This document shows positions 63,686 to 64,000 of a DNA stretch of 64,000 bases, in pieces. The notes below the pieces were generated by a model. That model saw nothing but the letters and a program-made list of their open reading frames with translations. It was not told where the DNA came from and made no database searches. The stretch is from assembly GCF_016807185.1 (NCBI RefSeq), contig NZ_JAEVYN010000002.1, positions 800,528 through 864,527 on the forward strand, written 5' to 3'. The position numbers and the translations under genes are program-made. Position 1 is the first letter of the stretch; every line of letters begins with the position of its first letter. This DNA is from Leptolyngbya sp. Cla-17. GTDB lineage: Bacteria > Cyanobacteriota > Cyanobacteriia > Leptolyngbyales > Leptolyngbyaceae.

Positions 63686-63823
63686 CTAAAACCCTAGCCA
63701 ACCCATAGGTGCCGGTGCTGTCATACCGCGAAAGTCCAAAAGCTGTACCAACAGTAGGTAAGCAACACTTAACGCGATCGCGATCGCCCCCGTGGTAACC
63801 GCAACAAACTTTGATCGATCCAT
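63686..63823 (-). CDS. 45-residue single-TM protein
   Basis: A gene too short for usual gene finders. ATG 63823 to TAG 63686-63688. The product is MDRSKFVAVTTGAIAIALSV, then AYLLLVQLLDFRGMTAPAPM to WLGF: one TM segment (about 8-30) and a short lumenal or periplasmic tail. GAGGAAGC lies eight bases upstream. From memory, short proteins ending in LLVQLLDFRG..PAP occur in many cyanobacteria, which supports it. It is convergent with the GTPase gene with no gap. Confidence 0.7.
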   Translation of the reverse strand: MDRSKFVAVTTGAIAIALSVAYLLLVQLLDFRGMTAPAPMGWLGF

Positions 63824-63963
63824 TTCTCAGCTTCCTCAATGCCTGTATTTCTCAAGTTTACACCCTGTTAAATTCGACAACCTTGACGAAGTTTGCCCAT
63901 AATCGGTAAACACTAGAAAACAAGGTAAACTCTGGATTTGGGAGTTTGAGGAAATAAGGCGTT

Positions 63964-64000
63964 ATGGTGTCTGTCGTTGACTCACTAGCTCAATCAGCCA
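63964..64000 (+). CDS. start of a gene cut by the right edge
   Basis: ATG 63964, preceded by GAGGAAATAAGGCG, runs off the window after 12 codons (MVSVVDSLAQSA). A real start is likely from the SD-like sequence; the family cannot be told. Confidence 0.5.
   Translation, partial: MVSVVDSLAQSA

Noticed and set aside
1..64000. tRNA, rRNA, CRISPR arrays, complete prophage
   Set aside because: Looked for and not seen; a covariance-model scan would be needed to exclude small RNAs.

Overview
The window reads as chromosomal DNA of a cyanobacterium, most likely a filamentous Leptolyngbya-like form; the genus cannot be fixed from the sequence. The grounds are an rbcL-rbcX-rbcS cluster with a form IB RuBisCO, a full-length orange carotenoid protein, DUF928, DUF1823 and COP23-type proteins, an SLH-OprB porin, and very frequent HIP1 octamers (GCGATCGC). 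No rRNA, tRNA or CRISPR array was seen.

Layout. 0-10 kb: a GtrB-like glycosyltransferase, then a divergent pair (Trypco1-like protein on minus; caspase/nSTAND ATPase with a membrane anchor on plus), followed by an unrecognised membrane-anchored 714-residue protein, a COP23-like secreted protein and an iron-type porin. 10-17 kb: a BioD/DRTGG phosphotransacetylase-family protein, an exported FAD oxidoreductase, a DUF928 protein, a CHASE2 nucleotide cyclase and a glycine-zipper stress-type protein. 17.5-23.7 kb: the trehalose operon treZ-treY-treH. 23.7-26.5 kb: a BrkB family membrane protein and a toxin-antitoxin locus whose VapC/PIN toxin gene is broken by two different mobile elements. 26.5-38.8 kb: fused Dpp-type ABC ATPase, BcsA-like glycan synthase, YnfA, EamA exporter, aldo/keto reductase, dienelactone hydrolase, a barrel plus beta-helix surface protein and an ArsM-like methyltransferase.

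38.8-41.8 kb holds rbcLXS with its upstream region and terminator. 41.9-44.6 kb is rearranged: a 76-bp direct repeat, one copy being the 3' end of a membrane coiled-coil gene, flanks a methyltransferase-like gene. 44.8-48.8 kb: ocp (no FRP gene beside it), a methyltransferase, an ABC-2 permease/ATPase pair and a zinc-ribbon protein. 48.8-57.4 kb: tyrA, cupin and hydrolase pair, a ferrochelatase-like chelatase with a histidine-rich tail, GNAT, a split NTF2-like pseudogene, acylphosphatase, DUF1823, an SDR, a gene-poor kilobase with decayed sequence, and a formamidase-family protein. 57.5-64 kb: an ECF sigma/anti-sigma/Spy-like operon, small decayed ORFs, a REC-GAF-histidine kinase, a DUF697 GTPase and a 45-residue membrane protein too short for usual gene finding.

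Themes: carbon fixation and photoprotection (rbcLXS, ocp), drought or osmotic adaptation (trehalose operon next to a glycine-zipper protein), envelope stress (sigma/Spy), and biological conflict. The best candidate for an undescribed system is the Trypco1 / caspase-nSTAND / 714-residue / COP23 block at 1.4-8 kb. The clearest directly visible evolutionary event is the double insertion in vapC, where the uninterrupted frame can be rebuilt exactly.
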